Part shown: positions 15,154 through 23,672 of the stretch, in pieces
How positions within the stretch are numbered: the first letter of the stretch is position 1
Layout of the letters: every line of letters starts with the position of its first letter
From: Pseudonocardia broussonetiae
Lineage (GTDB): Bacteria > Actinomycetota > Actinomycetes > Mycobacteriales > Pseudonocardiaceae
Assembly: GCF_013155125.1 (NCBI RefSeq)
Contig: NZ_CP053564.1
Coordinates: 4,347,501 to 4,411,500 of the forward strand
Direction: 5' to 3'
Length of the DNA stretch: 64,000 nucleotides
The notes under the pieces: generated by a model
What the model was told of the DNA's origin: nothing
Database searches by the model: none
The model's input: only the letters and a program-made list of their open reading frames with translations
Translations under genes and position numbers: made by a program

Positions 15154-17448
15154 CTAGCGGTAGGAGATGGGGAGCTCGTGGCGGATCGTGGTCCCCTGGA
15201 GGACGACCCCGTCCGCGAGCACGGCATCGATCTCGGTCTCGTCGAGGCCCGCCTCGGCCAGGACCGCACGGCTGTGCTCGCCGGTGCCCGGCGGCACCAT
15301 CGGCCCTCGGCGCTGCGTGCGGCTGAAGTCCGCGTAGCGGCCGGTCATCATGAACGGGCGGCCGTCGTCGGAGCGGCGGATGTGGAAGGCCTCCGCCTCG
15401 AGCAGGCGCGGATCGCGCAGCACCTCGCTCACCGGCCGGACGCGCGTCGCGGGCACGCCCGCCCGCGCGAGGAGGGCGAGCGCGGCGTCGACGGACGAGC
15501 CGGCGACCGCGTCCCGGAGCGCGTCCGGACCGTCCGCCACCCCGAGCAGGCCGACGTCGCGCATCCGGTCGACCGCTCGGTGGTCGTCCCGGGGCACGTC
15601 CACGTAGATCCAGCCGTCCAGGGCCTCGTAGTGGCACCGGAGCGGGTGCAACCCGCGGAGGTCCTGGCGGCCCACGGGGGCGGGCTCGCGGCCCGGGTAC
15701 CGCACCACGTCCTCCATCTGGAGGAGCACCGACGTCGCCGCGAGCGAGTCCCAGGTGCGCTGGCCGACCCCCGTGACCTGGCGGTGGTGGAGGGCCGTCA
15801 CGCAGGCGAGGACGCTGAGGGCCGCCGTGGCGACGTCGTTGATCGCGATGGTGTTGGCGATCGGGGTGTCGTCGCCACCCCAGCACGACATCATCCCGCT
15901 CTCGGCCTGGATGACCATGTCGACGCCCGGGCGGGCGGAGACGGGGCCGCCCTCGCCGTACGCCGAGAGGCTCAGGGTGATGATGTCGGGCCGGTGGAGG
16001 ACGAGGCTGTCGTAGTCGAAGCCCAGCTTGGCCGCGACCCCGGGCCGCATCGCGTCCATGACGACGTCGCAGGTCGCGGCGATGCGGTGCAGCACCGACC
16101 GCCCGTCCGGGGACGACAGGTCCACGGCGACGCTGCGCATGCCCCGGTTGAACGTGTAGCCGGACACGCGGAAGGGGTCGCCGGTGCACGGCTCGACCTT
16201 GATGACGTCCGCACCCAGCTCGCTGAGCAGCAGACCCGCGTAGGGCGAGGCCACGAAGGTGCCCATGTTGACGACCCGGAACCCGGCCAGCGGCCCGGGT
16301 ACGTAGCGGGGCGGCCGCTCCGGGTCGGCGGTCGGCCTCGCGGGCCACGGCTCGATCCCGTCGTGCTCCCCGGGGCGGGGGGCGGGGCGGGTCACGGATC
16401 CGGGCGACGCCGTCAGGACGATCGGCACCCCGGGCATCTCGACCCTGCCCCGCAGCGGGTCCTCGATCTCCAGGTGCATCCCGATCGCCCGGACCTGCTC
16501 GCTGTCGAACCACTCGTCCCTGCTGCTGACCGGCCCGCACGGGATGCCGAGTCCGGTGATGAGCTCCACCAGTTCGGCTCGTGGTCGCGCCGCGAAGGCC
16601 GCCTCGATCAGGGCGTTGCACCACGGCAGGTTGTCGGGGAGGGACATGCGCGCCGTGACCCCGTCGATGCGGGGGTCGGTCAGGACCGCGTCGAGGCCGA
16701 GCGCGCGCAGGAGGTTGCCCTCGAACTTCGGACCGAGCGCCCCGACCGAGATCCAGGCGCCGTCGGCGCACTCGAAGAGCCGGTAGGTGGGGTGACGTCC
16801 GGCGGGGCCCACGGTCGTCGGCGTGTCCGGCAGCGACGGGTCGGCGCTCAGGGCGTTGACGGTCGCCTCGAGCACCGCCTGGACCCCGGAGACCGTGACG
16901 ACCTGGCCCCGGCCGGACACCGTGCGCTCCACCAGGGCGGACACGGCGCAGGCCGCCGCCCAGATGCCGTGGATGTAGAGCAGGTGGGGCGAGATCGACT
17001 CGACCGGGCCCCCGGTGACGGACGCCTGACGGGCGGACTGCCCACCGGCCGCGGCGAGCAGCCCGTTCGACTCCCCGCCGCTCCACGGGGTGGAGCCCGG
17101 CAGGTAGGCGGGGAGGTGGACGACGACGAGCCCGGCGTTCGCCAGCGCGGCCGCCTCGACCGACGGGCCCCAGTCGGCCAGCCGCGAGCCGTGGCCCAGG
17201 ATGCAGACGTCCGCGCCGCGGGCCGCCGCGGCGAGCCACTCCAGGTCGGCCGGTCGTCCGGGATCGACGAGCACGCTGCGCTTGTTCCGGTTCCACACCG
17301 CGTAGCCCGGGCGGCCCCACGCCGGGTCGGGGACGGGTGCGTCGATCTTGACGACGTCGGCGCCGAAGTCGCCGAAGACCATCCCCACGAGCGGCCCGGC
17401 GATGCCGGTGCTCAGGTCCAGGACGCGGAGACCGGCGAGGGCGCTCAT
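15154..17448 (-). CDS. Tandem (two-domain) CaiB/BaiF family III CoA-transferase
   Basis: A 764-residue protein, about twice the family length. Residues 1 to about 380 form one CaiB-like domain (LAGLRVLDLSTGIAGPLVGMVFGDFGADVVKID) and about 395-764 a second (LAGFRVVNMGTFVASPYAGLLLSELGADVIKVEP). The second half keeps the GVDMVIQAESG region near residue 518, where this family has its catalytic aspartate; the first half lacks an obvious equivalent in SVTGGPVESISPHLLY. It moves CoA between carboxylic acids. The ATG overlaps the hydratase stop (ATGA). It may activate the acid formed by the P450/alcohol/aldehyde dehydrogenase chain, or an acid such as a steroid or terpenoid side chain. Confidence 0.9.
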   Translation of the reverse strand: MSALAGLRVLDLSTGIAGPLVGMVFGDFGADVVKIDAPVPDPAWGRPGYAVWNRNKRSVLVDPGRPADLEWLAAAARGADVCILGHGSRLADWGPSVEAAALANAGLVVVHLPAYLPGSTPWSGGESNGLLAAAGGQSARQASVTGGPVESISPHLLYIHGIWAAACAVSALVERTVSGRGQVVTVSGVQAVLEATVNALSADPSLPDTPTTVGPAGRHPTYRLFECADGAWISVGALGPKFEGNLLRALGLDAVLTDPRIDGVTARMSLPDNLPWCNALIEAAFAARPRAELVELITGLGIPCGPVSSRDEWFDSEQVRAIGMHLEIEDPLRGRVEMPGVPIVLTASPGSVTRPAPRPGEHDGIEPWPARPTADPERPPRYVPGPLAGFRVVNMGTFVASPYAGLLLSELGADVIKVEPCTGDPFRVSGYTFNRGMRSVAVDLSSPDGRSVLHRIAATCDVVMDAMRPGVAAKLGFDYDSLVLHRPDIITLSLSAYGEGGPVSARPGVDMVIQAESGMMSCWGGDDTPIANTIAINDVATAALSVLACVTALHHRQVTGVGQRTWDSLAATSVLLQMEDVVRYPGREPAPVGRQDLRGLHPLRCHYEALDGWIYVDVPRDDHRAVDRMRDVGLLGVADGPDALRDAVAGSSVDAALALLARAGVPATRVRPVSEVLRDPRLLEAEAFHIRRSDDGRPFMMTGRYADFSRTQRRGPMVPPGTGEHSRAVLAEAGLDETEIDAVLADGVVLQGTTIRHELPISYR

Positions 17449-18284
17449 CGGAGCCCCATGCGGCCGCGGTCGAGCACGACCTCACCGGAGCTGTCGAGGG
17501 TGCGGAAGACGGCTCCGGAGCCGGTCCGCCAGACCTCGACGGTCAGCCGCTCGCCGAGCGGGACCGTCCGGCTGAACCGCGCGGACATCGAGCCGAACGA
17601 CCGGGGGTCCGAACCGGCCACCTCGTGCAGGAGTGCGCGCGCCGTGAACCCGTAGGTGCACATGCCGTGCAGGATCGGGGCGTCGAACCCGGCTCGCCGC
17701 GCGAAGGCGGGATCGGTGTGCAGCGGGTTGCGGTCGCCCGTCAGGCGGTAGAGCAGCGCCTGTTCGGGCCGCGTGGCGCAGACCGTCACGGCATCGGGAC
17801 GCCGGTCGGGCAGGGTCCAGCCGTCCCGTGGTCCGCGGTCACCCCCGAACCCGCCTGCTCCCCGGACGAACAGGCCGGAGCCGAGCCGCGCGAGCGGCGC
17901 GCCCGTGTCCCGGTCGACCACCTCCGTGGAGGTCGAGACGAGTGCACCCGTGCCCTTGTCGTGGATGGCGTCGATCCGCGCCACCGAGGTGACCCGGCCC
18001 TGCGGGAGGAGGTCACCGAGGAGCTCGAAGCTCATCTCGGCGTGCAGCATCCTGGTCATGTCGACCGAGAAGCCGGTGGGGAGCGGCGCGCCGGCCGCGA
18101 CGCAGACGAAAGAGGGGAGCACGCGCTGCGGGAGCCCCGAGTTCTCGGTGGTGAACTCGAGCTCCCGGCCGGGGTCGCCCTGCCCGGCACCCACGGCGAT
18201 CGCGTACAGCAGCGCGTCCCGGGACTCCCACGCGCGGTCGGACGGCTCGCCCGTCCGTCCGACGTAGCTCGGATCGATGGACAT
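17445..18284 (-). CDS. MaoC-like (R)-specific enoyl-CoA hydratase, double hot-dog type
   Basis: A 279-residue hydratase-2-type protein. The N-terminal hot-dog half is divergent; the C-terminal half has the hydratase-2 motif YRLTGDRNPLHTDPAFARRAGFDAPILHGMCT with its aspartate and histidine. It adds water to a trans-2-enoyl-CoA to give the (3R)-hydroxyacyl-CoA, which suits the SDR at 18500-19432. Spacing is 2 nt after the ferredoxin stop and a 4-nt overlap with the CoA-transferase, so this is one operon. Confidence 0.92.
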   Translation of the reverse strand: MSIDPSYVGRTGEPSDRAWESRDALLYAIAVGAGQGDPGRELEFTTENSGLPQRVLPSFVCVAAGAPLPTGFSVDMTRMLHAEMSFELLGDLLPQGRVTSVARIDAIHDKGTGALVSTSTEVVDRDTGAPLARLGSGLFVRGAGGFGGDRGPRDGWTLPDRRPDAVTVCATRPEQALLYRLTGDRNPLHTDPAFARRAGFDAPILHGMCTYGFTARALLHEVAGSDPRSFGSMSARFSRTVPLGERLTVEVWRTGSGAVFRTLDSSGEVVLDRGRMGLR

Positions 18285-18286
18285 CC

Positions 18287-18490
18287 TCACTCCTCGAGCC
18301 GGTCGACGATCGTCAGTGCGGCGGCCGGACAGGACCGCACCGCCTCCTCGACCTCGTCCCGGTGCTCGGCGTCGACGAACTCGCGGAACTGCCTCAGCGC
18401 ACCGTCGTCGCCCACCTCGAAGTAGTCGGGCGAGACGGACTCGCAGATGCCGATCCCGGTGCAGCGACCCCTGTTGACGACGACCTTCAT
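18287..18490 (-). CDS. 3Fe-4S ferredoxin
   Basis: A 67-residue ferredoxin. C10-TGIGI-C16 and C54-P give three cluster cysteines; the fourth position of a 4Fe-4S site is occupied by a non-cysteine, as in actinobacterial P450 ferredoxins. The start MKVVVNRGRC is family-typical. It carries one electron at a time from the FAD reductase to the P450. It is 2 nt upstream of the hydratase and 9 nt downstream of the SDR. Confidence 0.95.
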   Translation of the reverse strand: MKVVVNRGRCTGIGICESVSPDYFEVGDDGALRQFREFVDAEHRDEVEEAVRSCPAAALTIVDRLEE

Positions 18491-18499
18491 GACGCACCT

Positions 18500-19432
18500 C
18501 TACCTGGCGGTCTGGATGGCGAACGGCGTCGGCGCGAGGCCGTCGGCGAGTGCCCGGAACGTGCTCTCGAACGCGGCCCCGAGGTCCTCGACCTCCCACG
18601 GCGACCGGCCGTCGAAGGAGGCGATCTCCTCCGGGACGTTGTAGAGACCGACGTGGAAGCCCGAGCTCGAGATGGTCCGTCCCGACAGCCAGTCGGTCTG
18701 CTCGCTCCCGATGTGGGCCACGACGGCGGCGATGTTGTCCGGGGAGCGGCGCGCGTCCTCCTCCGGGCCGTCCTCCCGGACGGCGACCCTCTTGTCGTCC
18801 GGGATGGCGGCCGTCAGCCGGGTCGCCGCTCCCGGGGCGATCGCGTTGGCCGTCACGCCGTAGCGCGCGAGGCCGTTGGCCAGCGACTGGGTGAGGCCGA
18901 CGACGCCCATCTTCGCGGCGGCGTAGTTGGGCTGGCCGGGGGAGCCGTGCAGGCCCGAGTCGGACGTGAAGTTGATGATCCGGTAGTGCCCGTCCGGGTT
19001 GCGCTGCGCCCGCCAGTGGGCGGATGCCGGTCGGATCGTGGAGTAGTGACCGCGGAGGTGGACCCGGATGACGGCGTCCCAGTCGGCGGGGGCCAGGTTG
19101 AAGATCATCCGGTCCCGGAGGATGCCGGCCGCGTTCACCAGGACGTCGAGCTTCCCGAAGTGGTCGAGGGCCGTCTGGAGGAGGCGGTCGCCGGTCTCCA
19201 CCTCGGCGATGTCGCCGCCGTCGGCGACCGCGACGGTCGCTCCCGCCTCCTCGTTGAGCTGCTCCGCGACGGTCTGGGCCGGCCCGCTGTCGGCGCCCGT
19301 GCCGTCCCCCGCCGAGCCGAGGTCGTTGACCACGACCTTCGCGCCCTGCTTCACGTAGAGCCGGGCGATCGACGCGCCGATCCCGCGTCCCGCCCCGGTG
19401 ATGATGGCCACGCGGCCGTCGAGCACTCCCAC
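18500..19432 (-). CDS. Short-chain dehydrogenase, (3R)-hydroxyacyl-CoA dehydrogenase-like
   Basis: A 310-residue SDR. GRVAIITGAGRGIGASIARLYVKQGAKVVVNDLG is the nucleotide site with the NDLG element seen in multifunctional-enzyme-2 dehydrogenases; NAAGIL and the catalytic Y-x-x-x-K (NYAAAKMG) are present. It would oxidise the (3R)-hydroxyacyl-CoA made by the MaoC-like hydratase. GTG 19432 is chosen because GGAGG sits 7 nt before it; a GTG at 19438 is too close. It is the first gene of the minus-strand block, with a GTATAC element 47 nt upstream. Confidence 0.9.
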   Translation of the reverse strand: MGVLDGRVAIITGAGRGIGASIARLYVKQGAKVVVNDLGSAGDGTGADSGPAQTVAEQLNEEAGATVAVADGGDIAEVETGDRLLQTALDHFGKLDVLVNAAGILRDRMIFNLAPADWDAVIRVHLRGHYSTIRPASAHWRAQRNPDGHYRIINFTSDSGLHGSPGQPNYAAAKMGVVGLTQSLANGLARYGVTANAIAPGAATRLTAAIPDDKRVAVREDGPEEDARRSPDNIAAVVAHIGSEQTDWLSGRTISSSGFHVGLYNVPEEIASFDGRSPWEVEDLGAAFESTFRALADGLAPTPFAIQTAR

Positions 19433-19478
19433 GAACACTCCTCCGTGTCGGCAGCCACTCCGGCTGCTGTTCCGTTCG

Positions 19479-19558
19479 GTATACAAACACGCGCACCGGT
19501 CGGCGACAACCCCTGATCCCGCGCCGATCTGTGCCGCCGGCGCCCGTGTTGGGTATAC
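19479..19558. promoter_or_regulatory. Divergent promoter region with two GTATAC palindromes
   Basis: GTATAC lies at 19479-19484 (minus context TTTGTATACCGAACG, pointing to the SDR operon) and 19553-19558 (plus context TTGGGTATACGCTGC, pointing to the DUF35 gene), 74 bp apart in the 195-nt divergent gap. The flanks match the two P450-promoter sites in pairs. Candidate operators for the FCD regulator, or -10 elements. Confidence 0.5.
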
Positions 19559-19627
19559 GCTGCGCCTCGACGTGCTTGGTGTCGGCGCCGCTCCCGGCTG
19601 CGCCCGAGCACGACCGAGGGAGGCGAG

Positions 19628-20038
19628 ATGAGCTCCGGACCGGTTCCGAGCCCCACACCCGAGACCGCACCGTTCTGGGAGAGCACGCGCGCCCGCGCCA
19701 TGCGCCTTCCCCACTGCACCCCCTGCGGCCGGCCGCACTTCTACCCGCGCAGCTACTGCCCGTTCTGCCACTCCGCCGAGCTCGAGTGGCGGGAGGTCTC
19801 GGGCCGGGCCACGCTCGCGTCCTACGTGATCAACCGTCGCCCCGGGCCGGCGTTCGAGGGCGCGTCCCAGATCATCGCGCTGGTCCGGCTCGCCGAGGGG
19901 CCCCGGATGATGACCAACCTCGTCGAGGTCGAGACCGACCCCGTCTCGTTGCGCCTCGGGATGCCCCTCCGGGTGCGGTACAGCGAGCGGGGCGACCAGG
20001 TCCTGCCCCTGTTCGCGCCGGCGGAGGTCGCCGCGTGA
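19628..20038 (+). CDS. DUF35 / OB-fold zinc-ribbon acyl-CoA-associated protein
   Basis: A 136-residue protein with a rubredoxin-like zinc ribbon (C30-x2-C33 ... C44-x2-C47) and a C-terminal OB-fold half beginning ATLASYVINRRPGP. Such proteins form a complex with the thiolase-like protein encoded next to them and are needed for its retro-aldol or thiolytic activity, for example in steroid side-chain cleavage. Its stop overlaps the GTG of the thiolase-like gene, which is the usual pairing. Confidence 0.9.
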   Translation: MSSGPVPSPTPETAPFWESTRARAMRLPHCTPCGRPHFYPRSYCPFCHSAELEWREVSGRATLASYVINRRPGPAFEGASQIIALVRLAEGPRMMTNLVEVETDPVSLRLGMPLRVRYSERGDQVLPLFAPAEVAA

Positions 20039-21186
20039 GCATGCACGGAGGGAACGTCGCCATCGTCGGCGCGGCGGAGACCCGGGACCTCGGCACGCTC
20101 CCGGACCGGTCGGTCCTGCAGCTCCACACCGAAGCGGCGATGCGCGCGCTGTCCGACGCCGGTCTCGGGCCGGACGACGTCGACGGCATCGCCAACGACG
20201 GGATGCCGCCGTTCGACGTGTCGCACTACCTCGGCATCCGTCCCCGGTGGATCGACGGGACCTCGGTCGGGGGGTGCAGCTTCATGCTGCACGTCCGGCA
20301 CGCCGCCGCGGCGATCGCGGCGGGCGCCGCGAACGTCGTCCTGATCACCCACGGGGAGTCCGGCCGGTCCGGGGTGGGCACCCGGCCGTGGGCCCCCGAT
20401 CCCGCCTCCCTGTCGGGACAGTTCGAGCAGCCCTTCGGGGCCGGGGCCCCCTTCGCGACCTTCACCACCCCGGTGCTCGCCTTCCTCGAGGAGCGGGGGA
20501 TGACACGGCGCGACCTCGCCGAGGTCGTCGCGGCCCAGCGGGAGTGGTCGGACGGGAACCCCCGGGCCGCGCGCAACCGGAGGATCTCCGCCGACGACGT
20601 GCTCGCGGCGCGCGAGATCGCCTACCCCTTCACCCGGGACATGTGCTGCGTGGTGACCGACGGGGGAGGCGCTCTGGTCATGACCTCCGCGGAACGGGCC
20701 CGGGACCTGCCGAGCGCCGACCGCGCGGTCCACCTCCTGGGGTCCGGGGAGGCCGGCGGCACCCCGATCGTCTCGCAGATGGACGACCTCGGATCGTTCG
20801 GTGCCTTCCGCACCGCCTGCGGTGAGGCCCTGCGGACGGCCGGCATCACCCACGCCGACGTCGACCACGTGATGTTCTACGACGCGTTCGCGCACCTGCC
20901 CCTGTACATGCTGGAGGACTCCGGGTTCGTCGGCCGGGGCGAGTCCGGCGCGTTCGTCGCCGACGGCGGCACGCGGCCCGGCGGGGCCCTGCCCATGAAC
21001 ACCAACGGCGGAGGGCTGTCCTACACCCACACCGGCAAGTACGGCATGTTCGCCATCCAGGAGGCGGTCCGCCAGCTGCGCGGGGAGGCGTTCCGGCAGG
21101 TGCCGGGCGTCGAGGTCAGCGTCGTCCAGGGGGTGGGGATGATGTTCGGCGCGGCCGGGGCGCTCGTGCTCGGCAACCGGACCTGA
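20035..21186 (+). CDS. Thiolase-like (SCP-x type) protein, partner of DUF35
   Basis: A 383-residue thiolase-superfamily protein of the non-condensing SCP-x group. C81 in SVGGCSF occupies the nucleophile region. The usual C-terminal cysteine motif (CxGGG) is replaced by GVGMMFGAAG, so this is not an ordinary thiolase. NTNGGGLSYTHTG holds the family histidine region. Known DUF35/thiolase-like pairs perform retro-aldol C-C bond cleavage of CoA esters (Ltp2-type aldolases); that role fits the hydratase in the divergent operon. Confidence 0.85.
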   Translation: MSMHGGNVAIVGAAETRDLGTLPDRSVLQLHTEAAMRALSDAGLGPDDVDGIANDGMPPFDVSHYLGIRPRWIDGTSVGGCSFMLHVRHAAAAIAAGAANVVLITHGESGRSGVGTRPWAPDPASLSGQFEQPFGAGAPFATFTTPVLAFLEERGMTRRDLAEVVAAQREWSDGNPRAARNRRISADDVLAAREIAYPFTRDMCCVVTDGGGALVMTSAERARDLPSADRAVHLLGSGEAGGTPIVSQMDDLGSFGAFRTACGEALRTAGITHADVDHVMFYDAFAHLPLYMLEDSGFVGRGESGAFVADGGTRPGGALPMNTNGGGLSYTHTGKYGMFAIQEAVRQLRGEAFRQVPGVEVSVVQGVGMMFGAAGALVLGNRT

Positions 21187-21225
21187 GGGTCGTCCGCTGC
21201 GTCGTCGTCACCGGCCGCGTGCTCC

Positions 21226-21596
21226 TCATGCCGTGACGGACACCGCCGTCAGCCGCTCGGAGACCTGCCAGACCCGCCGGGCCTCCTCGGCGCTCGTCAG
21301 GGTGGGGTACAGCCTCTGCTCCGCGGGCGGGCCGCCGAGGTTCCCGAACCCCCGCGGCCCGTAGAGCTGGCCGCCGCGGGAGTCCTGGGCGGTCGCGGCC
21401 ACCAGGGCGGGCAGCAGCGGGAGCAGGCGCCCGACGAGGGCGAAGTGGCCGGGTTGCGGACGGGCATGACGACCTCGGCCCCGGCGGCGGCGAGCCGGGC
21501 GGCGATGCCGAGGCCGACGCCGTCGCTCGCCCCGGTGACGACGGCGCGCCGGCCGGAGAGGTCGGGGACGGAGAGGGTGGTCGGGGTGCGCGGCAC
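21226..21596 (-). pseudogene. Decayed SDR (retinol-dehydrogenase-like oxidoreductase) with internal deletions
   Basis: A GTG at 21596 with a good AGGAG opens a normal SDR N-terminus ([31 protein letters not shown]). At about 21455 the frame changes and the sequence jumps to [13 protein letters not shown], the mid-protein helix, then directly to [21 protein letters not shown] and the C-terminal ARRVWQVSERLT. An intact enzyme of this type has about 300 residues; only about 123 codons remain and the catalytic Y-x-x-x-K segment is missing. So it carries at least two deletions plus a frame change, and is dead. It was probably once co-transcribed after the SDR upstream. Confidence 0.8.
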
Positions 21597-21724
21597 GTCG
21601 TCGCTCCTGCTGTCGATGGGTGTGCTGCACCGACTCTCCGGGCCGTCGGGCGCGACATCCACGGCCCGCCGATCCGTGGCTCGCCGATCCGCGGCCGCTC
21701 GTCGTCGCCCGGGCGCCCGGCGCC

Positions 21725-22480
21725 TCACCAGGGGATGTCGACGCCCGGCCAGAGCGTGAAGGTGCCGGTCGGCCCGTCCGGCCCCAGGCGGGCGACGCGC
21801 ACCACCTCGCGGGAGGCGTCCTCGACCGACTCCGTGCCCTCGAAGTTGACCAGTGCGGTGTTCGCGAACCCCGGCGAGACGAGGTTGACCTTGATGTCGG
21901 TGGGTTCCAGCTCGATCATCATGGACAGCGTCACCGCGTTGAGCGCGGCCTTCGACGCGGAGTAGACCGGTTCGAAGGCCGAGCGCAGCGGGGAGGCCGG
22001 GTCGGCGGCGGTCGTCAGCGAGCCCAGCGCGCTCGTCACGTTCACGATGCGCGCGTCCGAGGACTCGCGCAGCAGCGGCAGCACGGCCTGGTAGACCGCG
22101 AGGACGCCGAAGACGTTGACCTCCCAGACGGCCCGCAGGTCGTCGAGCGGGGCGATGCTCGCCGTCGACAGGGCGCGGAGCTCGGCGAGACCTCCGGTGG
22201 CGGCGCGGGTGGTCGAGACGGCGGCGTTGTTCACGAGGAGGTCGAGACGGCCGGCCTCCCGCCGGATCCGCCCGACGGCCGCGGCGATCGACGCTGCATC
22301 GGTCACGTCGAGCTGGAGCGCGGTGGCCCCCTCGCCGATCTCGGCGGCCGCCGCCTCCCCGCGGGCGAGGTCGCGGGAGCCGACGAACACGGCGACGCCG
22401 TCGGCGACCAGCTCCGTCGCCACCTGCCTGCCCATGCCCTGGTTGGCTCCGGTGACGAGAGCGGTGCGGGTCGTGCTCAC
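21725..22480 (-). CDS. Short-chain dehydrogenase/reductase
   Basis: A 251-residue classical SDR with the nucleotide site [19 protein letters not shown], the NNAAV motif, catalytic serine in [10 protein letters not shown] and Y-x-x-x-K in [11 protein letters not shown]. The GTG follows GGAGG at 7 nt. It is divergent from the XRE regulator with 149 nt between starts, a common actinobacterial pairing in which the regulator controls the SDR. The substrate is unknown. Confidence 0.92.
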   Translation of the reverse strand: MSTTRTALVTGANQGMGRQVATELVADGVAVFVGSRDLARGEAAAAEIGEGATALQLDVTDAASIAAAVGRIRREAGRLDLLVNNAAVSTTRAATGGLAELRALSTASIAPLDDLRAVWEVNVFGVLAVYQAVLPLLRESSDARIVNVTSALGSLTTAADPASPLRSAFEPVYSASKAALNAVTLSMMIELEPTDIKVNLVSPGFANTALVNFEGTESVEDASREVVRVARLGPDGPTGTFTLWPGVDIPW

Positions 22481-22629
22481 GGGGATCCTCCATCTCCTGG
22501 TGCTGCTGCGGGACGAGTGCGAACCGGACGCCGGCCGCTCTCCTCGACGACTGTCCGAGCCCGCCGGGCCGACGGGAAGACCCCGTCGAGGCTGGTACCG
22601 GCAGGGCCACCCACCGGACGGCCGGGGGC

Positions 22630-23430
22630 ATGATGGGAGTCGTGCCGGCGCGGATCAGGGCAGACCTCGGGGAGTACCTGCGTCACCGCCGGACGGCGAT
22701 GGCGCCGCCCGACCGGCCCGCCGCCGGGCGCGTGTCACGGCGGCGGGTGCCGGGCCTGCGACGCCAGGAGCTGGCCGAGGCCGCGGGGATCTCCGTCGAG
22801 TACTACACGCGCCTGGAGCAGGGCAGGGCGCCGCGCCCGTCGCGGGAGGTCCTCACTGCGCTGGCCCGGGCCTTCGGCCTCGCACCCGGCGCCCGGGACC
22901 ACGTGTTCCGGCTCGCGGGCGAGCTGCCCCCCGAGCCGCTCGCCCCGGACAGCGAGATCCGACCCGGACTCCTCAGGCTCCTCCGCGGGCTCGACGAGAC
23001 CGTCCCCGTCACCGTGCACGACGGACGGCTGGACGTGCTGGCCCGCAACGCCGCCGCCGCCGAGCTCCTCGGGCCGCTGCCCGGCGCGGGCGAGTACCGG
23101 CGCAACATCGTCCACCACGGGTTCACGGCCGCGGCCCGCCACGTCCTCGGGGAGGAGGGGGCCGACCGCTACGCGCGGTGGGCCACCGCCGAGCTCCGTT
23201 CGGCGCTGGGCCGGTACCCCGACGACGAGCGCTTGCGGTCCCTGGTCGCCGACCTCTCGGCGTCGAGCGCGGGGTTCCGGGACCTCTGGACCCGGGGTGA
23301 GGTCGCGACGGGGCGGTCCGCCGAGAAGCACCTGCACCACCCGTTACGGGGGTGGCTGACCTTCCAGAGCGAGATGCTGCATGACACCGAGCGGGACCAC
23401 TGGATCGTGATCTACGCGCCCGCCGGCTGA
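22630..23430 (+). CDS. XRE family regulator with MmyB-like ligand-binding domain
   Basis: A 266-residue regulator. The helix-turn-helix is [44 protein letters not shown] (about residues 39-82) and the rest ([24 protein letters not shown] ... [14 protein letters not shown]) is the MmyB-type PAS-like domain thought to bind a fatty acid. The start may be ATG 22630 or 22633; there is little leader, so the mRNA may be leaderless. It faces the SDR gene at 22480, its likely target. Confidence 0.92.
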   Translation: MMGVVPARIRADLGEYLRHRRTAMAPPDRPAAGRVSRRRVPGLRRQELAEAAGISVEYYTRLEQGRAPRPSREVLTALARAFGLAPGARDHVFRLAGELPPEPLAPDSEIRPGLLRLLRGLDETVPVTVHDGRLDVLARNAAAAELLGPLPGAGEYRRNIVHHGFTAAARHVLGEEGADRYARWATAELRSALGRYPDDERLRSLVADLSASSAGFRDLWTRGEVATGRSAEKHLHHPLRGWLTFQSEMLHDTERDHWIVIYAPAG

Positions 23431-23570
23431 CATCCTCGGACCGGTGGGCCGTGGCTACCGGTCCGGCAGACCCCGATCCTCGGTGGGGTCCACCCAGGAC
23501 GTCCACCGAGGAGCGGCCTCGGCATCGCCGGCCGTTCGCGCACAGGAGTCTCGACCGTCGACGCAGAGGT

Positions 23571-23619
23571 GATGTCGCGGCGCGACATCGGTGCTAAGTT
23601 GATGTCACGCCGCGACAAC
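23571..23619. promoter_or_regulatory. Twin TGTCGCG dyads before the SnoaL-MDR-TetR operon
   Basis: GATGTCGCG-G-CGCGACATC (23571-23589) is a perfect 9-bp inverted repeat; GATGTCACG-C-CGCGACAAC (23601-23619) is a second, slightly degenerate copy. The copies are 30 bp apart, about three helix turns. They lie 54-102 nt before the ATG at 23673. The dyad form suits a TetR dimer, and the TetR gene of the same operon (25033-25641) is the likely binder. Confidence 0.6.
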
Positions 23620-23672
23620 AGCGTGGGGCGGGAACATCACCGCGGTGGGCCCCACGGGAACGGAAGGCTCCG

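Noticed and set aside
15148..17655. 835-codon plus-strand open frame
   Set aside because: Exact antisense of the tandem CoA-transferase; low-complexity translation without recognisable motifs.
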